From an uncultured Lachnospiraceae bacterium (GTDB lineage Bacteria; Bacillota; Clostridia; Lachnospirales; Lachnospiraceae): 9,682 nucleotides of DNA. Positions 1-6,298 of this stretch are shown piece after piece. Every line of letters starts with the position of its first letter. Positions within the stretch are counted from its first letter, which is position 1. The notes below the pieces were generated by a model. That model ran no database searches, was not told the DNA's origin, and was given only the letters and a program-made list of their open reading frames with translations. Both the position numbers and the translations under genes were made by a program. The stretch lies in contig CAJURH010000049.1 of assembly GCA_910588775.1 (NCBI GenBank), positions 1-9,682 on the forward strand, in the 5' to 3' direction.

Positions 1-53
1 CATACGAGATGAAGGAAGGTGACTGGAGTTCAGGACGTGTGCTCTTCCGATCT
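1..53. other. Illumina adapter sequence (non-genomic contamination)
   Basis: The first 53 bases match the TruSeq P7 oligo: CATACGAGAT (1-10), an 8-base index-like block GAAGGAAG (11-18), then GTGACTGGAGTTCAG (19-33), one extra G at 34, and ACGTGTGCTCTTCCGATCT (35-53). The extra G is the only departure from the standard read-2 adapter. Genomic sequence begins at 54, in the middle of a subtilase gene. Read on the minus strand the adapter encodes Arg-Ser-Glu-Glu-His-Thr-Ser and a stop, a well-known artefactual protein tail. Confidence 0.96.
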
Positions 54-866
54 CCGCCCCCAGCCCTGCCGGTTATGCGGATACCCAGCGTCCACCGCAC
101 TTTCTCGCAGTAACATTTTAACCTCCACATTGGTAAGGGATGGATCGTATTCCAGCAGCCTGGCTATGGCACCGGAAATAACTGGCGTAGACATGGATGT
201 GCCACTCTTTCTTACATACAGCCGCCCCCACTTCTGAGGCGCGCAGGACAGCACCTGCAGGCCAGGCGCCACAATATCTGGCTTACACACACACTCCAAT
301 GTGGGTCCACTGCCGGAACTGCCATGCCTGGCGCTTAACATGTCACTGGCCCCCACCGTGATCACTTTCCGGCTGCTTCCAGGAGCCGTAACCGTTCCTG
401 GTCCCGGTCCCTGGTTCCCCGCCGCTGCCACCACCACCATCCCCGCATCCCACACCTGGTCCACTCCATGGATGAGAATTCGGTGGTCGCCGCTGCTGTG
501 GTACGTGGTTCCCACAGATATATTCACAATTCGGATATGGTATCTCTCCTGGTTCTCAATCAGCCATTGAAACGCCTCCAGCACATGCTCTTTATTTCCA
601 TTGCCCTGTCTGTCCAGAACCTTAATTCCTATAAAATCACATTCCGGCGCCACGCCCCGGCACCTGCCGCCGGAAGCGCTGCCGCTGCCTCCTAATATGC
701 CTGCAATATGGGTTCCATGGCCATTATCGTCGTAAGGCTGCCGTTTCCCATACACAATATCCTGAAAAGCGATAATTCGATTATCAAAGTCCACATGGGG
801 AAAGATCCCGGTGTCAATAACAGCCACACCGACGCCCTTTCCCGTCAGATTGGAAACATCTTTCAT
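54..866 (-). CDS. AprX-like S8 subtilisin family serine protease, C-terminus cut by contig end
   Basis: Serine endopeptidase of the subtilase (S8) family, closest in look to the AprX-like group. No signal peptide is visible, so it is probably cytoplasmic. Numbered from the ATG at 864-866, the triad is Asp18 (AVIDTGI), His50 (NGHGTHIAG) and Ser224 (SGTSMSTP), with the oxyanion Asn151 (AAAGNQGP). The VITVGASD and KPDIVAPG motifs also fit. The chosen ATG has GGAG 6 bases upstream. The frame stays open to a TTG at 915-917, which lacks a ribosome site but would add 17 residues aligning with the usual lead-in of the family. About 271 genomic codons are present, ending just after QGWG, so probably only the last 10-20 residues are missing. 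The apparent stop at 30-32 lies in the adapter. It follows the transporter gene on the same strand after a short gap and may be co-transcribed. Its substrate is unknown. Confidence 0.9.
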
Positions 867-966
867 TTTTTGCTCCAGCGCGATTGCGCGTCTTATCACT
901 AATAAGGTATTCCGCAAAAGCGCCGATTGTTAAAAGCGCCGTAAATGAATCGCCGGCTATCAAGAA

Positions 967-1893
967 TTATCCATCTTTTTTGCAAAACTTCTTTCCCTTC
1001 CCGTCATATTCCGACAAAAAAAGCCCGGCCACCGCCAGCGCCGTTCCCACTGCCAGAATCCCTGTCATCGGTTCTTTCAGCGCCACCGCGGATGTAATCA
1101 CCGTAACAACCGGAACCATGTAAATATAAACGCTGGTCTTAACCGCGCCCAATACTTTCACCGCAAAGTTCCATGTGACAAAGCAAAGAGCAGACGCCCC
1201 CAATCCCAGATAAAGAATATTGAGCAAATACATGGCATCTGCAAACCGCTCTAACCCCATTTGAAAATCCAAAAAGAACAATGCCGGAATCATAAAAACA
1301 ATGCCATAGAAAAATGTCCGGCGGGTGGCAAGGACCACCGGATAGCCAAAACCGCTAATCTTCCTGGCCAAAATAGAATAACACGACCATGTGAAAGCTG
1401 CAAGAATCGCCAGTATATCGCCCATGGGATTCAGTTCCAGTTTAGCCCCGTTAAAGCTAATAAAAGCCACGCCAACCATAGCCACCAAAAAACCGACAAA
1501 GAAATTCGCCGAAAGTTTCTCCTTGTCTTTCTCATGCGCGAACACACGGGACAATATAGCCGTAAAAAACGGCGCAACCGATATGATAACCCCCACATTG
1601 CAGGCCAATGTATAAGTAAGGGCAATGTTTTCCAACAGGTAATACAGACATATGCCGCACAACCCCGCCAGGGCAAAAAAAGCCTCCTGCCTGAGTCCCA
1701 CCGCTTTTAGCCGACGAGGGCAGACGGCAAACAGCGCTAAAAATCCCATGACAAAGCGGAAAAACAAGATTTCCACAGGCTGAAAATCCACAAGCAAAAC
1801 CTTGGTGGATATAAACGTGGTCCCCCATATGAGAATCGTAAACAACGCCGCCAGATGTCCGGCCGATCTTCTACTTTCCATGTCACGCACCAT
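967..1893 (-). CDS. EamA/DMT-superfamily membrane transporter
   Basis: Polytopic inner-membrane protein of the drug/metabolite transporter superfamily, 308 residues, the usual length for the two-EamA-repeat form. Hydrophobic segments run nearly throughout. The N-terminal repeat starts with the typical IWGTTFISTKV segment followed by the acidic FFRF helix, and the second repeat starts near AILAAFTWSCYSILARK. The C-terminus is a short basic tail (KGKKFCKKDG). Family members export amino acids, metabolites or drugs; the substrate here cannot be read from the sequence. The start is either ATG 1891-1893, inside the end of the AraC gene with a purine tract directly in front, or ATG 1879-1881, one base past that gene's stop. 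Either way translation is likely coupled to the regulator, which probably controls this transporter. Confidence 0.9.
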   Translation of the reverse strand: MVRDMESRRSAGHLAALFTILIWGTTFISTKVLLVDFQPVEILFFRFVMGFLALFAVCPRRLKAVGLRQEAFFALAGLCGICLYYLLENIALTYTLACNVGVIISVAPFFTAILSRVFAHEKDKEKLSANFFVGFLVAMVGVAFISFNGAKLELNPMGDILAILAAFTWSCYSILARKISGFGYPVVLATRRTFFYGIVFMIPALFFLDFQMGLERFADAMYLLNILYLGLGASALCFVTWNFAVKVLGAVKTSVYIYMVPVVTVITSAVALKEPMTGILAVGTALAVAGLFLSEYDGKGKKFCKKDG

Positions 1894-2707
1894 CCCTCTC
1901 TGAAAATATCTCTCGATAACTGCCCGGAGTAAGTCCGATGAACTGGCTGAAATAATTGGTAAAATGGCTCTGATCTGAAAAACCAGTCCTCATGGCCGCC
2001 TCCACCGGAGGCGTTCCCCCTGACAACAGCTTCTTCGCCTCATTGATGCGAACTGTCTCTAAATACCGGTATGGCGTGACTCCCTTTTCCTTAGTAAAAG
2101 CGCGCAACAGCGTGGATTTGCTAAGTCCCACATGAAGACAAATCTGCTCCAAATTCATGGATTCTATAAAATGTTCTCTTATGTATGCGCAGGCCTTCTC
2201 AATCTCCTGCCTGCACTTGGGAACGCATCTGGAAAAAGGCTGTCCGTAATTTTGAACAAGCAGTGAAAGCAAAAACAGCAGCGTTTCTTCTTTTCCCAAG
2301 TCATCGAATCCCTTCATAACCATCTCATGAAGCCGACGCAGATAACGAACCGCTTCCCCATCGTAAATCACATTCTTTGAAAATCCCGGAAGCTCCCATC
2401 TCCCGCTCACTTCCTCTGCCAATTCAAGCATCCGTTCCCTGGAAATATTCAATCCCCAGAAGTCAAATGTCCCTGCATCGCTCTGTGCGCAGGCATGACT
2501 GTCCCCTGGGTTAAAAAGCACAATGCCGCCTTTCTCTATAACATATTCCCTGTTCCTGCAAAAAAGCGCACGCCGCCCGGCCTCCACGAACCCAATCACA
2601 TAATGCTCGTGAAAATGGCTGGGAAAGGACTGCACAATTCCCTCAAAGCGATAAGCTTCCAGTTTTAACGTATCATCGTATGCCACCGTTTTTGTTCCTC
2701 TCTTCAT
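1883..2707 (-). CDS. AraC-family transcriptional regulator with N-terminal cupin domain
   Basis: DNA-binding regulator of 274 residues. Residues about 10-100 look like the AraC-type cupin sensor domain, with a His-rich HFHEHYVIG stretch near 31-39 and NPGDSHAC near 66-73. Residues about 165-268 form the AraC/XylS double helix-turn-helix: the first HTH is around 186-207 (LEQICLHVGLSKSTLLRAF) and the second around 234-257, ending in the family signature with GFSDQSHFTNYF and GLTPGSYR. The ATG at 2705-2707 is preceded by a strong GGAGG about 8 bases upstream. The gene overlaps or abuts the transporter gene downstream and is divergent from the lipoprotein gene, so it may act on the transporter, on itself, or on the shared 295-base intergenic region. 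The ligand is unknown. Confidence 0.93.
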   Translation of the reverse strand: MKRGTKTVAYDDTLKLEAYRFEGIVQSFPSHFHEHYVIGFVEAGRRALFCRNREYVIEKGGIVLFNPGDSHACAQSDAGTFDFWGLNISRERMLELAEEVSGRWELPGFSKNVIYDGEAVRYLRRLHEMVMKGFDDLGKEETLLFLLSLLVQNYGQPFSRCVPKCRQEIEKACAYIREHFIESMNLEQICLHVGLSKSTLLRAFTKEKGVTPYRYLETVRINEAKKLLSGGTPPVEAAMRTGFSDQSHFTNYFSQFIGLTPGSYREIFSERDGA

Positions 2708-2786
2708 GTAAGCTCCCTCCCTGTCACAGCCATTTTACCTCGAATTTACCCATTCGTCTTGTAAAATATCTTCATTTTTTCAACTT

Positions 2787-2810
2787 ATCATAGGTTCGAA
2801 AACTGTTTCG
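2787..2810 (-). promoter_or_regulatory. possible AraC-gene promoter with overlapping operator-like palindrome
   Basis: On the minus strand TATGAT (2787-2792) resembles a -10 box (5 of 6). Just upstream of it lies CGAAA-CAGT-TTTCG (2797-2810), a perfect 5-bp inverted repeat. No convincing -35 box sits at the right distance, which is common for activator-dependent promoters. This is inference from spacing only; the region is AT-rich and such motifs can arise by chance. Confidence 0.25.
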
Positions 2811-2897
2811 TACACTGTAATTCAATGCATAATTCAACAAAATTTGACATTTTTGTGAATTTTACAGAAACTTTATGAACTTTTTGTCCCAACTCAC

Positions 2898-2926
2898 TTG
2901 CGACAAACTGTTTTTCGTAATATAAT
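2898..2926 (+). promoter_or_regulatory. sigma-A promoter of the lipoprotein gene
   Basis: TTGCGA (2898-2903) and a perfect TATAAT (2921-2926) are separated by exactly 17 bases, giving a predicted transcription start near 2933. A 6-bp inverted repeat, TTTGTC (2883-2888) with GACAAA (2902-2907), overlaps the -35 box and could be an operator, although this second point is weak. Confidence 0.8.
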
Positions 2927-2932
2927 AGTAAA

Positions 2933-2970
2933 AACTATATTGTTGATATAGTTCAATTACAGAAGTAATT
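2933..2970 (+). promoter_or_regulatory. two tandem hairpins in the 5'UTR of the lipoprotein gene
   Basis: AACTATAT (2933-2940), loop TGTTG, ATATAGTT (2946-2953) is a perfect 8-bp inverted repeat starting at the predicted transcription start. It is followed at once by AATTAC (2955-2960), loop AGAA, GTAATT (2965-2970). Either could be a 5' mRNA-stabilising hairpin or a protein-binding site. The stems are AT-rich, so the structures would be weak as RNA. Confidence 0.45.
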
Positions 2971-3002
2971 TCAACAAATAAAAAGGCTGAGGAGCAAACA
3001 TC

Positions 3003-3761
3003 ATGAAAAGTAAAAAATATTTCGCAACTCTGGCATTTTTATGCCTGGGCGCTCTTACACTATTCCTGGGTGGATGTGGGAAAAAAGATGACTCATCCAC
3101 AGCTATTGCCATTACGCCCACCCCATCCGACGCAACCGCCACTCCCACCGCATCGCCATCCGCCACTCCTGACGTATCCGCCAATACGACAACGGGAGTT
3201 TCCGCCAATGCCAACGGGACAAGTTCCTCTTTTGCGGCGTCAAGCAACTTAATGACAAACAACGGCATCTCATCCAACTCCACAGACGGCGCCAACAAGA
3301 TTACGGGCACCATTGTGGCGGCCAGCATGGAGGATGTGACGGTTCGTACACCGGAAGGGACAGAATATACCTGTTCCACGGCAAACGCAATGAATAATTT
3401 ATCGGATGGCATTACTTTAGGCAACAACATCACCGTCACATTGGCATCTATGTCCGCAGTGAACGGTTTCTATACAGCTACAGAATTGAACGATATCAGC
3501 TCTACGCAGGCCGGCTCCCAAAATATGGGCACAGACCAGAACGCAACGGACGCCACACTGAATGAAGGAATCTATGACAACGATACAACCATAGATAACA
3601 ATCAATATACGGATGGCGTAAACGACGACGGTACATACACAGATTATACAGATACCAGCGGCGTCTACGATGACAGCACGGTTTACGACGACGGCAGTGG
3701 CGGAGATTACTACTATTATGACCCGTCCAGCGAAGTCTACGACGAATCGTACGCTTATTAA
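3003..3761 (+). CDS. low-complexity lipoprotein with Asp/Tyr-rich C-terminal tail
   Basis: Predicted secreted lipoprotein of 252 residues, not recognised as a named family. A basic start (KSKK) and hydrophobic stretch lead to a lipobox LGGC with the lipidated Cys at 25. Residues 31-95 are a Thr/Ser/Ala/Pro-rich linker (for example TPTPSDATATPTASPSATP). Residues about 97-162 look like a small beta-rich domain (ITGTIVAASMEDVTVRTPEG, then ITLGNNITVTL) of the kind often seen in clostridial lipoproteins. From about 178 onward the protein is rich in Asp, Tyr, Thr and Gly, ending in a DDGSGGDYYYYD-type acidic tyrosine-rich tail. GAGGAG (2989-2994) lies 8 bases before the ATG, and a strong promoter stands upstream. 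It is anchored on the outer face of the membrane; the tail might bind cations or cell-wall material, but that is a guess. Confidence 0.85.
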   Translation: MKSKKYFATLAFLCLGALTLFLGGCGKKDDSSTAIAITPTPSDATATPTASPSATPDVSANTTTGVSANANGTSSSFAASSNLMTNNGISSNSTDGANKITGTIVAASMEDVTVRTPEGTEYTCSTANAMNNLSDGITLGNNITVTLASMSAVNGFYTATELNDISSTQAGSQNMGTDQNATDATLNEGIYDNDTTIDNNQYTDGVNDDGTYTDYTDTSGVYDDSTVYDDGSGGDYYYYDPSSEVYDESYAY

Positions 3762-3788
3762 AAAAATCTCATCAAAGAATTCTCTCGA

Positions 3789-3823
3789 GACAGGATGTCG
3801 GCCTTCTATATCGGCATCCTGTC
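3789..3823 (+). terminator. hairpin after the lipoprotein gene, possible terminator without U tract
   Basis: GACAGGATGTCG (3789-3800) pairs with CGGCATCCTGTC (3812-3823) around an 11-base loop: 12 pairs including one G-T wobble. It begins 27 bases after the stop codon. No T run follows on the plus strand, so it may be a 3' mRNA-protecting hairpin or a weak terminator rather than a classical intrinsic one. Confidence 0.45.
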
Positions 3824-3930
3824 CTAGCAATGCAAATTTCCTGCAAATCCCCTATAAAACATACATGCGCCCACAGATGACCGCACTACCATAAATGAAC
3901 GTTGTGAAAGTGCATTTGGCATCCCTTAAT

Positions 3931-4114
3931 ATAAAGTGCGCTTGAAAAATTCTTTATGTCAACCGTATGACGATTTGTGGGAGATTTGATCCGAATAAGG
4001 GCAGTGTGCACATAAAGGGCGTCATATAGTGGGATACACCGACTGAATGCGGTGCAAATATCACGCAAAGTGGGACGTGCGCATAGCGTGAATGATTTTT
4101 CAAACACACTCTAT
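3931..4114. repeat. inverted-repeat element, MITE-like or structured RNA
   Basis: The region 3824-4239 has no convincing gene but holds this about 184-bp element. Its ends are 20-base inverted repeats, ATAAAGTGCGCTTGAAAAAT (3931-3950) against ATTTTTCAAACACACTCTAT (4095-4114), differing at three positions. All three become G-U pairs if the minus strand is transcribed and A-C mismatches if the plus strand is. Inside are TATGACG (3966-3972) with CGTCATA (4020-4026), a CACCG/CGGTG hairpin on the minus strand (about 4037-4054), and the palindrome TGTGCACA near 4005-4012. A TA dinucleotide sits near both ends (3932-3933 and 4112-4113), as in TA-target insertions. A 73-codon minus-strand frame across it (3886-4107) has no family look and is taken as chance. 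Confidence 0.5.
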
Positions 4115-4176
4115 CTTTCTTCTGGCGCAACAAATGGGATTTTCATAGTAAACACTTTTCATACTTCCGTGCTATT

Positions 4177-4206
4177 TTGACTCCTGCGCTTCATAGAATC
4201 TATTAA
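4177..4206 (+). promoter_or_regulatory. possible sigma-A promoter for the Csp-type protease
   Basis: TTGACT (4177-4182) is followed after 18 bases by TATTAA (4201-4206), a fair -35 and a weaker -10 match. It lies a short distance before the protease start. No sporulation-type promoter of good quality was seen here. Confidence 0.35.
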
Positions 4207-4239
4207 ATAACAGATATTTTGTGTGGAATTTATGAATCT

Positions 4240-5934
4240 ATGCCAGATATGAGAGATGTTATCCTATCCGATGATTACTGGGATTTAATTCTACCTGTAC
4301 GAAATACCCCAGAAAGTATGTTGGAAAATACAAATTTATATCCACAAATCATCAACAATGGTTTTGTACAGATATTCTGGAACCGGAAAACCCCCCTTGA
4401 CGATTATTTTCAGGAGACCCTGTACAGCGTTCTTCCAAATGTTTACACGTTGGAAGACACCACCAGCGTAGCCAAATCTGGAGTCATTCAGGTTCAGTCA
4501 AACCCCGCATTAGGACTGACTGGCAGGAATATTTTAATGGGTTTTCTGGACACAGGCATTGATTATACACACCCGGCATTTCAAGATTCTTTTGGCAACA
4601 CACGGATTGAGACCATATGGGACCAGACCATCCAGACAGGAACTCCGCCGAAGAATCTCTATTACGGCAGCGAATATACCAAAGAACAGATTCAAGAAGC
4701 CCTCGATTCACCGGACCCTTACCAGATTGTTCCCAGCAGAGATACAGACGGGCATGGGACTTCCCTGGCTGGCGTAGCCGCCGGAAGCATTGATGAAAAA
4801 AGTGATTTTCAAGGCGTGGCTCCCCAGGCGCAACTAGCTGTAGTCAAATTAAAAGAGGCAAAACCTCACTTGTTGGATTACTATCAATTCAATGGCGATT
4901 CCCCCATGTTTCAGGAAAACGATATCTTAATGGCTATTCGCTTTCTGATCGAAACCGCCAACAAACTGTCTATGCCCCTGGTTATCTGCATCTGCTTAGG
5001 CACCAACCAAGGTTCTCACACGGGAGACGGCGCTCTGCCAAGCACATTGGAAAGACTGAAAGCCTATCAGGGCATAACCGTGGTGGTGGCTGGCGGAAAT
5101 GAAGCCGGGAGAGCCCACCATTACAGCGGCAAGATCCCTGGCCCCAATTCCTTTCAGGAAGTGGAAATACAAGTTCCCGCCAACTCTCCTGGATTCAGCA
5201 TGGATTTCTGGGGGCACCCGCCGGAACTCTACACGGTGGGCGTGGTTTCACCCCTAGGGGAAGTGGTGGAACGCATACCCGCACGATTTTATCAGGATCA
5301 GGAGATTTCCTTTATCCTGGAAAACACCACCCTTTTTATTTCCTATGGTTTGGTGGAAGTGGAATCTGGCGGACAGGTAATCTTCTTCCGCTTCCGGCAA
5401 CCCACCGAGGGAATCTGGCGGATTCGCGTATACTGTAGCAATTACGCCACCGGAATGTTTCACATCTGGCTTCCGGCAAACGGCATGGTGAATCCAGATA
5501 TCACATTCTTGAACCCAGACCCATTTACCACCATTGTCTCACCGGGAAATGTAATGCCTATCGTGACAACCGCCGCCTACCAAGCTCCCAGCGACGCACT
5601 CTACAATTATTCCAGCAGAGGATTCACTCCCCTCAACACGGTGAAACCAGATATCACTGCTCCAGGCGTAGATTTGACGGTGCCACGGCCCGGTGGGGGA
5701 TATGGCACAGCCACCGGCTCTTCCATCGCCGGCGCATTCACCGCAGGATGCGCTGCGCTAATCGCCCAATGGGGATTGACACGAACGCCAGATCGGTATT
5801 TCAGTTCCAATGAAATAAAAGCTTTTCTGATCCGGGGAGCGGTCAGAAATCCGGCCCTCACCTACCCCAACCGTGAATGGGGTTACGGGATTATAAATAT
5901 TTACCAGGTGTTTACTGTTTTTTTATCTCCATAA
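4240..5934 (+). CDS. Csp-type S8 subtilisin-like serine protease
   Basis: Subtilase resembling the clostridial CspA/CspB/CspC group, of which CspB processes the spore cortex hydrolase SleC during germination in Clostridium perfringens. Length 564 residues, as in the family. Numbered from ATG 4240: residues 1 to about 85 form a prodomain-like lead with ILSDDYWDLI near 8-17; Asp104 (GFLDTGIDYTHPAF), His172 (DTDGHGTSLAG), Asn287 (VAGGNEAG) and Ser495 (TATGSSIAGAF) complete the active site. Residues about 300-415 are a beta-rich insertion where CspB has its jelly-roll domain. The catalytic loop reads GSS instead of the usual GTS, which keeps the nucleophile. There is no signal peptide. The start is uncertain: the frame opens at TTG 4219, ATG 4240 and ATG 4249, none with a strong ribosome site. 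The Cys/Gly-rich gene follows after 63 bases. A germination role is inference only. Confidence 0.9.
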   Translation: MPDMRDVILSDDYWDLILPVRNTPESMLENTNLYPQIINNGFVQIFWNRKTPLDDYFQETLYSVLPNVYTLEDTTSVAKSGVIQVQSNPALGLTGRNILMGFLDTGIDYTHPAFQDSFGNTRIETIWDQTIQTGTPPKNLYYGSEYTKEQIQEALDSPDPYQIVPSRDTDGHGTSLAGVAAGSIDEKSDFQGVAPQAQLAVVKLKEAKPHLLDYYQFNGDSPMFQENDILMAIRFLIETANKLSMPLVICICLGTNQGSHTGDGALPSTLERLKAYQGITVVVAGGNEAGRAHHYSGKIPGPNSFQEVEIQVPANSPGFSMDFWGHPPELYTVGVVSPLGEVVERIPARFYQDQEISFILENTTLFISYGLVEVESGGQVIFFRFRQPTEGIWRIRVYCSNYATGMFHIWLPANGMVNPDITFLNPDPFTTIVSPGNVMPIVTTAAYQAPSDALYNYSSRGFTPLNTVKPDITAPGVDLTVPRPGGGYGTATGSSIAGAFTAGCAALIAQWGLTRTPDRYFSSNEIKAFLIRGAVRNPALTYPNREWGYGIINIYQVFTVFLSP

Positions 5935-5940
5935 TTTGTA

Positions 5941-5967
5941 ACCAAATCCAAAAATCCTCATAGGATG
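5941..5967 (+). promoter_or_regulatory. possible mother-cell sigma-K-like promoter before the Cys/Gly-rich gene
   Basis: AC (5941-5942), 16 bases, then CATAGGATG (5959-5967) matches the sigma-K pattern AC-N16/17-CATAnnnTA except for the last base. The same bases contain a small hairpin, ATCCT-CAT-AGGAT (5954-5966). Such short motifs occur by chance; the reason to note it is that Cys/Gly-rich small proteins are often spore-coat components. Confidence 0.25.
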
Positions 5968-5997
5968 AATTGTAAATAATTTTTGGAGGAATTTTAA

Positions 5998-6288
5998 ATG
6001 AGTGATTTAGCTGCTACAAATTGTGGATGTGGATGTGAAGACAGATGTGGATGCGGACAGGAAGAAAGCTGCGGATGTGGATGCGGCGGTGGCCTGATGA
6101 ACGGCTTCGGCGGTGGCTCTTCTTGTAGTTGTATCCTGTGGCTCATCATCCTGATGAGCTTCTGCGGAAATGGAAGCTCTGGCTTCTTCGGTGGCCATGG
6201 CGGATGTGGCTGTGGATGCGGTTGCGCAGACAATAGCTGTCTTCTGATCATTATCCTGCTGCTTTGCTGCGGAGGATGCGGCTGCTAA
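5998..6288 (+). CDS. small Cys/Gly-rich protein (chorion class high-cysteine-like)
   Basis: A 96-residue protein with 20 cysteines and 26 glycines, like proteins named 'chorion class high-cysteine' in Lachnospiraceae; the resemblance to insect chorion is compositional. It has runs of alternating Cys-Gly at 9-13, 25-29 and 70-76 and two hydrophobic stretches, about 45-56 (CILWLIILMSFC) and 81-91 (CLLIIILLLCC). The order CGCGC, Ser-Cys, hydrophobic stretch, CG is repeated twice, suggesting internal duplication. There is no secretion signal of classical form. GGAGGA (5985-5990) stands 7 bases before the ATG, an excellent ribosome site, and an intrinsic terminator follows 10 bases after the stop. 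It could be a disulphide-cross-linked spore-surface protein, a metal-binding protein or a small membrane protein. Function is not known and these are inferences. Confidence 0.85.
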   Translation: MSDLAATNCGCGCEDRCGCGQEESCGCGCGGGLMNGFGGGSSCSCILWLIILMSFCGNGSSGFFGGHGGCGCGCGCADNSCLLIIILLLCCGGCGC

Positions 6289-6298
6289 ATAGCGCCCC

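Noticed and set aside
19..237. Plus-strand open frame of 72 codons at the left edge
   Set aside because: Its first residues come from the adapter and the rest is antisense to the subtilase.
1261..1710. Plus-strand open frame of 149 codons
   Set aside because: Fully antisense to the transporter gene, which has clear family and membrane character. The antisense product is a basic low-complexity sequence with no family look.
2844..2877. TTGACA at 2844 as a second plus-strand promoter for the lipoprotein gene
   Set aside because: No -10-like box at 16-19 bases; the nearest candidate (TTTATG) is 22 bases away. The promoter at 2898-2926 is far better.
2957..3439. Minus-strand open frame of 160 codons
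   Set aside because: Antisense to the lipoprotein gene; its long Val/Ala-rich stretch is the complement of the Thr/Ser/Ala-rich linker. No ribosome site was seen.
3417..3830. Minus-strand open frame of 137 codons, Val/Ile-rich
   Set aside because: Mirror of the Asp/Tyr-rich tail of the lipoprotein. The plus-strand gene has the promoter, ribosome site and lipobox.
3886..4107. Minus-strand 73-codon open frame in the gene-free region
   Set aside because: Lies almost wholly within the inverted-repeat element, has no good ribosome site and an irregular composition; more likely a by-product of the repeat.
6001..6250. Possible CRISPR or tandem repeat in the GGATGTGGATGTG stretches
   Set aside because: The repetition is short, coding and explained by Cys-Gly codons. 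There are no regular spacers.
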